A DNA stretch of 64,000 bases from Treponema sp. (GTDB taxonomy: Bacteria; Spirochaetota; Spirochaetia; Treponematales; Treponemataceae). Made by a program: the position numbers and the translations under genes. Numbering within the stretch: the stretch's first letter is position 1; every line of letters starts with the position of its first letter. Under the pieces are notes generated by a model. That model saw nothing but the letters and a program-made list of their open reading frames with translations. It was not told the DNA's origin and ran no database searches. Shown here one piece after another: positions 18,365-27,142 of the stretch. Location of the stretch: the NCBI GenBank assembly GCA_016292805.1, contig JAEDFM010000006.1:1-64000 (forward strand), written 5' to 3'.

Positions 18365-20431
18365 ATGAAAAAGTTTTTAAACTGGCTTAAAGGTCCTAAA
18401 TCAGATTTTGCTTTATTTATAGTGCTAATAATTCTGGTAAACTTAGTAGCACACAATGCTTTTGTACGCTTTGACCTTACAGCGCCAAAATCATATACAC
18501 TTTCTAAAGCAAGTAAAACAATTGTAAAAAATCTGGAAGAACCACTTTCTATTCGTGTGTTCTTTGATGATACTCTTCCAGCTCCATACAACTCAATTGC
18601 TCAGTACATAAAGGATATTCTTTTTGAATATAAAAATGCAGGCAATAAACAGTTCTCTGTTGCTTACATGGATATGTCAAAACAGGAAAACCGTGAGCTG
18701 GCAGGAAGTCTTGGTTTGCGTGAAATGCAGATTCAGGAAATCAAAAATAATGAAGTTGGTTTTAAATCTGGCTTTATGGGAATGATTCTTACTTATGGTG
18801 ACAACATTGAAATCATGGATAGAATTACTTCTACAGAAGGTCTGGAATATAACATCACTTCAAAAATTACAAAGATGATTAATACTGCTGTTTCACTTGA
18901 AAGCTTGAAGAACGGTAAAAAAATGACAGCTACGCTTTATGTATCTGATTCATTAAAACGTCTTCATATTAATGGTGCAGATCAGGTTGAAAAAATTGTT
19001 AGAGATTCTGTTGCTGAAGTTAATAAGAAAAATCAGGATTGTCTTGATTTTAATGTCATCAGTCCAGCTTCTGGTGATGTTGATGCATTAGCACAGCAGT
19101 ATGGAATTCAGAAAATTGGATTCCAGAATTCTAACAAGCAGGAAGAAAATGCAGGTCTTGGACTTGTTGTTCAGTACGAAGAAAACTTTAAATTAATTCC
19201 AATTACAGTACAGCGTGGATTCTTTGGTTATGGAATTGATGGTCTTGAAGGACTTTCAGAAGCAATCGCAGAAAATATGCATGCACTTATTACAAAGGTT
19301 TCTTCTATTGGATATATTACAGGTCATAACGAGCTTGACCATATGGATGATACTTATTGTGGATTTCTTGATAGAGCTCTTGCTTCAATGTACAAGATTG
19401 AAGATATTGATTTGAACACTGCTGATATTCCAGCAACAATTGGTACAATCATGATTAATGGACCTCAGTATGATTATACTGAAGAAGAATTGTATAAGAT
19501 TGACCAGTTTATTATGCGTGGTGGAAATGTATTGTTCTTTGTTGATGGTATGAATCAGGATGGAACAGCACAGTACACTGGTGGTCAGTCATTTGTTCCA
19601 AACGAAATCAATATTGACCGTTTGTTAATGGCTTACGGAATTGACCGCAAACATAATATGGTTTTTGATAAACAGTGTTTTATTAACAATCAGACACAGT
19701 ACGGTAAACTTAATTACTACTGGGCTCCAGAATTACAGAAAGGTCAGCTGGCTAAGAAAAATCCTATTACAAAGAATCTTGGATATGTTTACATGTTCCA
19801 GAATGGTGAACTTGATTTATCTGCTGCCAGAGAAAATAAAGATGTAAAGGTTACAGTTCTTGCAAAATCATCTGACGAAGCCTGGACAATGGATAATAAT
19901 ATTATGTTGAATCCAATGGCTCTTAATCCTCCTGCAGAATTAAAGTCTTATGATTTAGTTGCACTTGTAGAAGGTAAATTCAAGAGTGCATTTGCATCAG
20001 CTCCTGTTGCAGAAGATGAAAATCATGATGATTCAATTACGTCATCAACTCATCTTAGTTCAAGCGTTCGTCCTGGAAAAATCTTTGTTTCAAACTCATC
20101 TTACATTACAACTCGTAATGTAATTAATGAAACTGCTAATACTCCTGCGGCAATGTTTGTTTTGAACTCTGTTGATTATATGAATGGTAATGTTGATTTG
20201 TGTACAATGCGTTCAAAGAGCATTTCTGCAAATACTTTGACAATTAAATCAAACGGAGCAGCAATCTTCTGGAAATACTTTAATGAAGTTGGTCTTGCAG
20301 CTTTAGTTGCTTTAGCAGGATTATTGGTTTGGAGATTACGTTCAAAAAGACGTAAGGCAATCAATGCAAAATACAATCCAAACGATACACGTACAATTGT
20401 TAAAGAAAAGAAGAATGTAAAAGGTGAATAA
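18365..20431 (+). CDS. GldG-like ABC auxiliary protein (periplasmic domain, two anchors)
   Basis: A 688-aa protein with an N-terminal helix (about 17-38, ALFIVLIILVNLVAHNAF) and a C-terminal helix (about 643-664), enclosing a large extracytoplasmic domain. The domain begins with LTAPKSYTLSKASKTIVKNLEEPLSIRVFFD, the usual opening of the ABC-type uncharacterised auxiliary (GldG) family. The tail is strongly basic. Spacing behind the permease is 12 nt with GGAGG before the ATG. It probably completes the transporter with the DUF4340-like protein that follows. Confidence 0.85.
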   Translation: MKKFLNWLKGPKSDFALFIVLIILVNLVAHNAFVRFDLTAPKSYTLSKASKTIVKNLEEPLSIRVFFDDTLPAPYNSIAQYIKDILFEYKNAGNKQFSVAYMDMSKQENRELAGSLGLREMQIQEIKNNEVGFKSGFMGMILTYGDNIEIMDRITSTEGLEYNITSKITKMINTAVSLESLKNGKKMTATLYVSDSLKRLHINGADQVEKIVRDSVAEVNKKNQDCLDFNVISPASGDVDALAQQYGIQKIGFQNSNKQEENAGLGLVVQYEENFKLIPITVQRGFFGYGIDGLEGLSEAIAENMHALITKVSSIGYITGHNELDHMDDTYCGFLDRALASMYKIEDIDLNTADIPATIGTIMINGPQYDYTEEELYKIDQFIMRGGNVLFFVDGMNQDGTAQYTGGQSFVPNEINIDRLLMAYGIDRKHNMVFDKQCFINNQTQYGKLNYYWAPELQKGQLAKKNPITKNLGYVYMFQNGELDLSAARENKDVKVTVLAKSSDEAWTMDNNIMLNPMALNPPAELKSYDLVALVEGKFKSAFASAPVAEDENHDDSITSSTHLSSSVRPGKIFVSNSSYITTRNVINETANTPAAMFVLNSVDYMNGNVDLCTMRSKSISANTLTIKSNGAAIFWKYFNEVGLAALVALAGLLVWRLRSKRRKAINAKYNPNDTRTIVKEKKNVKGE

Positions 20432-20432
20432 T

Positions 20433-21350
20433 ATGAAGACAAGAAAATTAGTATTATTAATTGCAGATGCATTACTTATTTTAGCTTTAATTCTTCAGCT
20501 TTGTTTAAAAACTGGAGACAAAGTAAAAGTATATCAGCTTTCTGAGCAGCCAGAAGAAGTTACTATTACAACTGCTGCCGAAAGCTATACTGTTTTAAAA
20601 GAAAATGATGCATGGTTTGTTGGCGATAAAAAATATCCTGCAAACGAAACCTATGTAACTCAGCTTGTAGATGCTGTAAAAGCTGTAAAGGTTCTTGATA
20701 AGGTTGCCAGTGGAAGCAGCGACTCAACTCTTGAAAAATATCAGCTTTCAGAAGATCAGAGAATTACTGTTGTTGCTAAAAAAAATGGCTCGGTTGTTAG
20801 AACTCTTTACATTGGTAAAGACACAAATGCCGGTTCTCAGACTTATGTTATGATTGATGACAGCAATGATATTTATCTTTCGGCTGGAAATCTTCGCAAT
20901 GATTTTGATAAAAAGGTTTCGTACCTTCGCACAAGAATTGTATATGATGTTGAAAAATCTGATATTTCATCAGTTGCAATTTCTGCTGCAAATAATGAAA
21001 ACTGGTCAATTTCAAAAATGGGCAGCGGTACAGATGTTGTCTGGAACTGTTCAAATGCTTTGGTTTCTATTGATGAGGAAAAAGCTCAGGACTGGTTCAA
21101 CAGTCTTTCTGCAATGACTACATCTAAATGGTATGATGAAAATGAAGATTTAGGTGGTACTCTTGCAGTTACTGCAAAAATCGGTGTGGGCTTTAAAACA
21201 ATTGCTGTTGAAATTTTTGAACTTCCACCAGAAGGTGAAGACGGCAAACCTAAATATTGGGCTAAGTGTAGCGAATCACCTTATCCATTTGAACTGGCAA
21301 ATTATGCGGTTCAGAGATTCTTAAAACCTTTGTCAGAATTTACAAAATGA
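20433..21350 (+). CDS. DUF4340-like membrane-anchored protein
   Basis: A single N-terminal helix (LVLLIADALLILALILQL) anchors an extracytoplasmic beta-rich domain. The repeated pattern of strands (WFVGDKKYPANETYVTQLVDAVKAVKV, YIGKDTNAGSQTYVMID) matches DUF4340, a family regularly found beside GldG-like ABC proteins. An in-frame GTG at 20424 precedes the ATG at 20433. The ATG is preferred because it follows the GldG stop by one base and has AGGTGA upstream. Its stop overlaps the pth start by four bases. Confidence 0.8.
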   Translation: MKTRKLVLLIADALLILALILQLCLKTGDKVKVYQLSEQPEEVTITTAAESYTVLKENDAWFVGDKKYPANETYVTQLVDAVKAVKVLDKVASGSSDSTLEKYQLSEDQRITVVAKKNGSVVRTLYIGKDTNAGSQTYVMIDDSNDIYLSAGNLRNDFDKKVSYLRTRIVYDVEKSDISSVAISAANNENWSISKMGSGTDVVWNCSNALVSIDEEKAQDWFNSLSAMTTSKWYDENEDLGGTLAVTAKIGVGFKTIAVEIFELPPEGEDGKPKYWAKCSESPYPFELANYAVQRFLKPLSEFTK

Positions 21351-22003
21351 TTCAGTTAGTAGCATTTTTAGGAAATTACGGTAGAGAATATGATAAGACT
21401 CGTCACAATGTAGGCTGGTACTTTGAAGATTCTTTACCATTTGCAAATAAGTTAAGCTGGCAGAGTAAGTTTAAGGGAGAAATTGCTTCCTTTACTCCTG
21501 CAGAATTGGCACAGTGGGCTGCAGATACAAAAATCTGTTCTAAAAAAGATGGTTCTCCTGTAATTGTACCGGAAGAAGCACCTGCCCACATTTACTTTTT
21601 AAAGCCAATGACTTACATGAATTTAAGTGGTGACAGCATTATTGAAGTTGCTAACTTTTATAAAATTAAACCGGAAGAAATTATGGTAGTTCACGATGAG
21701 CTGGAACTGGCTCCTGGTTTTGTAAGTCTTAAGTGGAGTGGTGGACTTGGTGGTCATAACGGCTTGCGTTCAACAAAAGCTGTTTTGAATACTCCAGATT
21801 TCTGGCGTCTTCGTTTTGGAATTGGCCGCCCAGACAACGAAAAAATTGGTGTTGCAGATTATGTTCTAGGTCACTTTACTGCAGACCAGCAGGAACAGAT
21901 GCAGAACGTTTTCAGCCAGACAAACCTGCTGCTGGTAAAAGTTCTCTTAAGCAAAAACCCAAAGGATTTAATCCAGACCTGGGGAAAGAAAAATCTACTT
22001 TAA
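21347..22003 (+). CDS. pth: Peptidyl-tRNA hydrolase
   Basis: Releases tRNA from prematurely dropped peptidyl-tRNA. The catalytic His20 (KTRHNVGWYFE), Asn92 (KPMTYMNLSG) and Asp117 (VVHDELELAPG) are all present, as is the GGLGGHNGLRS loop. At 218 aa it exceeds E. coli Pth (194), mainly through an insert of about 25-30 residues around 50-80 (AELAQWAADTKICSKKDG) before the conserved IYFLKP strand. It overlaps the DUF4340 gene by four bases (ATGA), so this housekeeping gene rides on the ABC operon. Confidence 0.94.
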   Translation: MIQLVAFLGNYGREYDKTRHNVGWYFEDSLPFANKLSWQSKFKGEIASFTPAELAQWAADTKICSKKDGSPVIVPEEAPAHIYFLKPMTYMNLSGDSIIEVANFYKIKPEEIMVVHDELELAPGFVSLKWSGGLGGHNGLRSTKAVLNTPDFWRLRFGIGRPDNEKIGVADYVLGHFTADQQEQMQNVFSQTNLLLVKVLLSKNPKDLIQTWGKKNLL

Positions 22004-22016
22004 TCCTCCCTATTTT

Positions 22017-23522
22017 TTATATCTTTGCCCGTTTCAAATACCAGCTGGCAAAATAGCCTTCGGCGACGGCACATGGCAGGCCGCCTGGGGACATAAGCCA
22101 GTTGCTGGCCAGGAATGCATTTGAAATTCCTTTAATGGTGTTTGGAATGTAATTGGCACCACTGTCTTCTGTTTTTACAAAAGTCATATAGGAACCGGTG
22201 TATGCTCCTGTGTATCTTGTATAAGTTGCAGGTGTCCAGGTATCAATAATAGAAATCTTTCCTTTGAAGGCAGGAAAGTGGTTTTCTAAATCAGCAAGAG
22301 CTTCCTTTGCAATTCTCATCTTTTCTGCTTTATAAACTTCCGGATTTTTTTCCCGTAAATCTGTCCAGTATTTCCAGCTTTCTTCATCCATCTTAAAATG
22401 AGTCTGTAAAATATCATGACCTTCCGGTGCAAAACCTTCACCATATTCATGATAAGTTTTTATGTTCATACGGGTAACCGTTTTATTTGCACATTTAATA
22501 GGTGTTTTAAGCTGGTAAAAATAAGCTCCTTCAACTGCATCAAAAATGCCATCAACTGCAAAAGCAATGTGGAAGCCTGTAAAGGTTGGATTTCCTTTTT
22601 TGTTTTCGTAGCGGGTTTTTAATCCCTTTGGCATATAGCTGTAATCCAGGAACTTGTGGAAAGTTACATGCGGGTCTGTAGCAAAAATAAATGCGTCAGC
22701 TTTAAGTTCAGTACCGTTTTCTAAAGTAACAGAAGTAATCTTAGATTTTTTTGCACTGCCTTCCAGTTTTACAGAGGCAACGGGTGATTTGCAGTAAAGC
22801 TTTCCGCCTAAACTTTCATAGCGGGCTACCATATTTTCAATCATCTTTTCTGAACCACCAATAGGGTAGTCACCATTTCCGCAGGCAATTGTGGCGTAAG
22901 AGGCAATAAAAGATGTGGCATACTGGGTGTTAGGAACAAAGTCGGATATTACAAGTTTAAGAAGTGGATGTTTAAAACGAGATGTGTAATCTGTAATATC
23001 GCCTTTACCAATATGTTTAATAGCTTTAATCATTGGCTTCATAGTGTTAAGCATTTTAGGAAGGTCAAAAAGTCCAACGGCTGTGATTGGTTTGAAGGTT
23101 GGAAGCTGCATTCCAGTTTCCAGTTTTGTTGTTTCAATAAAATCATTAATTGCATCAGCGTCTTCCGGAGAAAGTTCCAGCATTTCCTTGCGGGTCCTTT
23201 CCAGGTCTGACCATAATGTAATTTTCTGACCGTTTAATTCGGAAGTATAAAAAAGCTGCTGATGAACACGAGGAACATCATCTCCTGCAAGTCCGCAGTT
23301 TACCCATTGTTTGTAAAGCTGAAATCCAGGATTGCAGCAGGAAAACCAGTGAACGCAGTTATCAATTTTGTAGCCGCTGCGAGTCCAGGTAGTACACATT
23401 CCACCAGGTTTAAAATGAGATTCGTAAATCTCTGTTTCAAATCCATCCATTTGGGCATGAATACCAGCGGAAAGCCCAGCAATTCCACCACCAATAATGA
23501 TTACCTTTTTACCGTTTTTCAT
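22017..23522 (-). CDS. FAD-dependent oxidoreductase, CrtI/retinol saturase-like
   Basis: A 501-aa flavoprotein of the phytoene desaturase/CrtISO-like family. The N-terminal dinucleotide fold has IIIGGGIAGLSAGIHAQMDGFETEIYE, followed by GGMCTTWTRSGYKID, the typical second FAD contact. The C-terminus contains ASNWLMSPGGLPCAVAEGYFASW, a conserved FAD-site motif. Gut treponemes are not known for carotenoids and no crtB or crtE lies nearby, so the substrate is unknown. It converges on pth with only 13 nt between the stops. Confidence 0.8.
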   Translation of the reverse strand: MKNGKKVIIIGGGIAGLSAGIHAQMDGFETEIYESHFKPGGMCTTWTRSGYKIDNCVHWFSCCNPGFQLYKQWVNCGLAGDDVPRVHQQLFYTSELNGQKITLWSDLERTRKEMLELSPEDADAINDFIETTKLETGMQLPTFKPITAVGLFDLPKMLNTMKPMIKAIKHIGKGDITDYTSRFKHPLLKLVISDFVPNTQYATSFIASYATIACGNGDYPIGGSEKMIENMVARYESLGGKLYCKSPVASVKLEGSAKKSKITSVTLENGTELKADAFIFATDPHVTFHKFLDYSYMPKGLKTRYENKKGNPTFTGFHIAFAVDGIFDAVEGAYFYQLKTPIKCANKTVTRMNIKTYHEYGEGFAPEGHDILQTHFKMDEESWKYWTDLREKNPEVYKAEKMRIAKEALADLENHFPAFKGKISIIDTWTPATYTRYTGAYTGSYMTFVKTEDSGANYIPNTIKGISNAFLASNWLMSPGGLPCAVAEGYFASWYLKRAKI

Positions 23523-23580
23523 CAGTCTTCCTTGTTTATATGATTATTAAATTATATACGATAAATTTCAGTTACCGCTA

Positions 23581-25599
23581 CTAATCATACTCAGGTGGTT
23601 CGTTAGCAACTGCCTGGTCTTGAGCCACCAGAGCCAGGGAAGCTAAGTCTTCTATATATTTGGCTTCGGCGGCTTTTTCTTTTGTGGTGCCGGCGTTGCC
23701 CAAAGACATTTTCTGGAGAGTTTTCTTTTCTTCCCGTTTTTTATTCAAATCTTTTGCGGCAAGTAAAATGGCTGCGGCTTCCTGCCCACGAACATGAATG
23801 CACTGGGCAATGGCGCTTTCTTCTGCATTGGCAAGATTTTCAAGAGTTGTAAACTGAATCTGTAATTTGCGGGCTCTGGCATCTCCAATTCCCGGCAGCT
23901 GAAGGAAAATTGAATCCACATTTTCTTTTGTGCGGAGATTCTGGTTGCGGCTTGTGGCAAAACGGTGGGTTTCGTCCCGGACTCTCTGCAATAATCTTAA
24001 TCCATCAGAACGTTTTGGCAGACAGATTGGTGTACTGTTTCCCGGCAAATAAATTTCTTCATCTCTTTTTGCAAGACCTGCCACTGGAATATCTAAGCCT
24101 AAAGTCTGTAAAATACTTTCAACTGCGTTTACCTGACCAATACCACCATCTATTAAAATCAAATCTGGTAAATCCAGCTGGTCATTTACAAGGCGACTGT
24201 AACGGCGGCTAACGGCTTCTTTCATTGAGGCAAAATCGTCTATTAAACCATCTGTGGTTTTTAGGCGGAAATATCTGTAATTCTTTTTATCTGGGTTTCC
24301 ATTATAAAAGCTGATAAGTGAAGCAACTGGCCACTTACCCCCAATATGGGCAATATCAAAGCCTTCAATTCTAACTGGCAGAACATCAAGTCCCAGCTTA
24401 TCTTTAAGTTCTTCCATTGCAGGCATGTCCCCACGGTCTCGCAAGCGGCGAACTATATCCTCATGAGCATTCTGTTTTGCCATCTGTAAAGCAGCAATGT
24501 CGCGGGGAAGGGTGGATATGAGTTCTGGGTTTTCCTGCTGATGACTGATGACTGATGACTGACGACTATGTTCTGTCATAACCAGAATAATCTCAGCTGT
24601 AGAGCTTTTTTCTTCCTGCAACCATTTGGCAATATGGGCATACTCGCTGGTTGGTGGAATGTAAACTGTTGGTGGAATTGTCAGTGGGTCGTCATAGAAA
24701 ACTGCCATAAACTCGCCAATCAAATCTTCATCATCATTTAACGATTCTACACGGTAATTTTCGCGGCCCAGGAGTTTTCCGCCACGGACTTTAAGAACTG
24801 TAAAGCTTACAAGTTCGCCTTCGCTCCAGTATGCAATGTAATCACGGTCATCAGAATCAAAGCTTTCTACTACATTCTGGTTTTGCATAATCATTAAAGC
24901 TTTGATTCCGTCCCTCAGACGGGCTGCTTTTTCAAAATTCAGCTCTTTTGCCGCTGCTTTCATCTGTTCTGTAAGTTTTGCAACGGTTTCTTCACCTTTT
25001 CCCTCAAGTAGACCGGCTATTTCACCGATGTAATTATTGTAGGAGTCTTTTGAAATTTTATTGCAGCATGGAGCCTTACACTGGTTCATGTGGTAATAAA
25101 GACAAGGTGTGTCCCTTTTTCTAAGAGTTCTGCAATGGCGAACCGGGTAAAGCTTAAAGATGGTTTCTATGAAGGTATCCAGAGCATTTACATCAGGGAA
25201 AGGACCAAAGTATTTTGACCCATCCTGCATAATTCGCCGGGTTTTAAAGATTTTGGGAAAATCCTCATTGGTGATTCTCAAAACCGGATAAGATTTACCA
25301 TCCTTAAGACAAATGTTGTAGCGGGGATTGTATTTCTTAATAAGGTTGTTTTCCAGCAACAGAGCTTCGTACTCGTTTGTTGTTGTGATGTATTCAATTG
25401 AAACGGCGTGGGAAATTAAAAGTCTGGTTTTTATGCTGACCTGACCGGAAAAGTAGGAAGACAGACGATTCTTAAGATTTTTAGCTTTCCCAACATAAAT
25501 TACGGTGTCCTGGTCGTTGCGCCAAAGGTAAACACCGCTAGATAAAGGAGCTTTCAGAGCTGTCTCGTGTAATTTTTCACGTATGGTTTTGTCAGTCAT
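23581..25599 (-). CDS. uvrC: Excinuclease ABC subunit C
   Basis: The dual-incision nuclease of nucleotide excision repair. The order is a GIY-YIG domain (SGVYLWRNDQDTVIYVGKAKNLKNRLSS), Cys-rich linker, UVR motif, RNase H-like 5' nuclease (IEGFDIAHIGG, LILIDGGIGQVNAVES) and a C-terminal HhH2 (LPGIGDARARKL). The start is taken as ATG 25599 (MTDKTIREKL, 672 aa). The frame is open 33 codons further, but that part overlaps the divergent gene. A 7-bp tandem repeat (24539-24566) in the linker before the RNase H-like domain encodes SRQSSVISHQQ. Changes in repeat number not divisible by three would break the gene. Confidence 0.95.
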   Translation of the reverse strand: MTDKTIREKLHETALKAPLSSGVYLWRNDQDTVIYVGKAKNLKNRLSSYFSGQVSIKTRLLISHAVSIEYITTTNEYEALLLENNLIKKYNPRYNICLKDGKSYPVLRITNEDFPKIFKTRRIMQDGSKYFGPFPDVNALDTFIETIFKLYPVRHCRTLRKRDTPCLYYHMNQCKAPCCNKISKDSYNNYIGEIAGLLEGKGEETVAKLTEQMKAAAKELNFEKAARLRDGIKALMIMQNQNVVESFDSDDRDYIAYWSEGELVSFTVLKVRGGKLLGRENYRVESLNDDEDLIGEFMAVFYDDPLTIPPTVYIPPTSEYAHIAKWLQEEKSSTAEIILVMTEHSRQSSVISHQQENPELISTLPRDIAALQMAKQNAHEDIVRRLRDRGDMPAMEELKDKLGLDVLPVRIEGFDIAHIGGKWPVASLISFYNGNPDKKNYRYFRLKTTDGLIDDFASMKEAVSRRYSRLVNDQLDLPDLILIDGGIGQVNAVESILQTLGLDIPVAGLAKRDEEIYLPGNSTPICLPKRSDGLRLLQRVRDETHRFATSRNQNLRTKENVDSIFLQLPGIGDARARKLQIQFTTLENLANAEESAIAQCIHVRGQEAAAILLAAKDLNKKREEKKTLQKMSLGNAGTTKEKAAEAKYIEDLASLALVAQDQAVANEPPEYD
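24539..24566. repeat. Heptanucleotide tandem repeat inside uvrC (4 units)
   Basis: Three perfect TGATGAC units and a fourth with one change (TGACGAC) run head to tail. The unit length is not a multiple of three. Confidence 0.9.
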
Positions 25600-25603
25600 T
25601 TGT

Positions 25604-27118
25604 ATGAGAAATTGTATCAGAAAAACATCAGTTTTAGTAGTTTTGATGGGGCTTATTTGTGCTCTTCTTCCAGCAAAAGAAATTGTGCTTGGTGGCAAAG
25701 CCGGCTGGCCTGTATTCCAGAGTGAAGAAAATCTTTCCCGTGGTAAAGGCCGCTTTGGTTATGAATGTATTCAGCTGGATACAAACTCTTTTGAAGTACA
25801 GCCTGAAACTGATCTGTTAATCAAATTTGAAAAGAAAAGCAATCCTATTGCTCATGGAAACTATGAACTGGTTTCTAATAAAATCCATAATTCTAATCAG
25901 ACAAACATGGGGAAATATGCAGGTCTTTGCCGTAATACGGGAGGCTTGTATGTGCTTGGTCAGCCTGGAACTTTTTTTGGTACTGAAGGTTTAATGGGTT
26001 CTTTCTGTATTGAATTCTGGCTTAATCCTTCTCTGGCAGAAAATGGTGAGGTAATTCTTAACTGGGAATCTTCAAAAAATGTAAATCATCATCTCATATA
26101 CCAGCTTATGAACGCAACTTTTGCTTCTGGTCATATTGAATGGACTTTCACTGATATTTTTGATGCAAAAATAAATGACACTGAACTTCACGAAATTGTG
26201 CTTAAAGGTACATCTAGAATTATTCCTGAAAAATGGAGCTATCATGTACTTTCCTTTGACGCAGATACTGGGCTTTTGGAATACAAGGTAAATGGTGTAA
26301 CCGAAGACCTTAAGTTTATAACTTCAAACGGCTTTGAAAATGGAGAAGTTGCTCTGGTTGTTATGGGTACTCCATCTCAGCTGGAAATTTGTCCTGAATA
26401 TACTGGCGAAATTGATGATTTTAGAATCAGTCGTAAGCCTTACGAAATTCCTGAATTCCAGTCGGCAGAAAATGCAGGAAAAGTTGAATACACTATGTAT
26501 GTTCCAACTGGTGGAAAATTTGTTTCAAAACCTATGATTGTTTCTGATGGTTCCATGCTTAATTCTATTACTGCAGAAATGGATGTTCCTTCTCAGACAG
26601 AAATCTGCTTCTATGTTCGTTCTGGTGATAATTATTATGGATGGACAGATTCATATCCTGAATGGAAGCCTGTAAAAAGCGGCGAGCAGATTAAGGGTGT
26701 AACTGGTTTGTATTTCCAGGTTGCTGCTGAGCTTTTTCCTGATGGGGATGGAGAAAAATCGCCAACTTTGACTCAACTTGTAATGGATTATACAGAGCTT
26801 CCAGAACCATTGCCACCATTTATTGTAAAGGCTATGGCTGGTAACGGCAGTGTAACTGTAAGCTGGAACTATTCTGTGGATGACACTGTTGGGGGATATT
26901 ATGTTTATTATGGAACTCGCCCTGGAGAATATTTAGGAAGAGTTGCGTTGGAAGGGGAGTCGCCAATAAATGTTGGTTCTACAACTTCCTTTACTTTGAC
27001 TGGTCTTGAAAATGGCCGCATTTATTATTTCGCGGTTGCAGCCTGGTCTATGTATGATGAAAGAGTAGTTGGTAATCTTTCTAAAGAGGTTTTTGCAAGA
27101 CCTTTAGCTCGTTATTAA
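25604..27118 (+). CDS. Secreted LamG-like plus fibronectin type III protein
   Basis: A 504-residue protein starting MRNCIRKTSVLVVLMGLICALLPAKE, a signal peptide. Residues about 80-285 resemble a LamG/concanavalin-like jelly roll (SFCIEFWLNPSLAENGEVILNWES, GEIDDFRISRKPYE). The C-terminal 90 residues are a fibronectin type III domain (GSVTVSWNYSVDDTVGGYYVYYG, TSFTLTGLENGRIYYFAVAAWS). Both modules bind ligands such as glycans; no catalytic site is seen. The frame extends seven codons upstream, but the ATG at 25604 lies four bases from the divergent uvrC start and gives the best signal peptide. Confidence 0.75.
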   Translation: MRNCIRKTSVLVVLMGLICALLPAKEIVLGGKAGWPVFQSEENLSRGKGRFGYECIQLDTNSFEVQPETDLLIKFEKKSNPIAHGNYELVSNKIHNSNQTNMGKYAGLCRNTGGLYVLGQPGTFFGTEGLMGSFCIEFWLNPSLAENGEVILNWESSKNVNHHLIYQLMNATFASGHIEWTFTDIFDAKINDTELHEIVLKGTSRIIPEKWSYHVLSFDADTGLLEYKVNGVTEDLKFITSNGFENGEVALVVMGTPSQLEICPEYTGEIDDFRISRKPYEIPEFQSAENAGKVEYTMYVPTGGKFVSKPMIVSDGSMLNSITAEMDVPSQTEICFYVRSGDNYYGWTDSYPEWKPVKSGEQIKGVTGLYFQVAAELFPDGDGEKSPTLTQLVMDYTELPEPLPPFIVKAMAGNGSVTVSWNYSVDDTVGGYYVYYGTRPGEYLGRVALEGESPINVGSTTSFTLTGLENGRIYYFAVAAWSMYDERVVGNLSKEVFARPLARY

Positions 27119-27142
27119 GTAGATAAATTAAAGAGGATAGAT

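Noticed and set aside
16664..21350. Gld-like ABC genes as evidence of gliding motility
   Set aside because: Only homologues of GldA, GldF and GldG are present; no type IX secretion or other gld genes are here, and such transporters are widespread in non-gliding bacteria.
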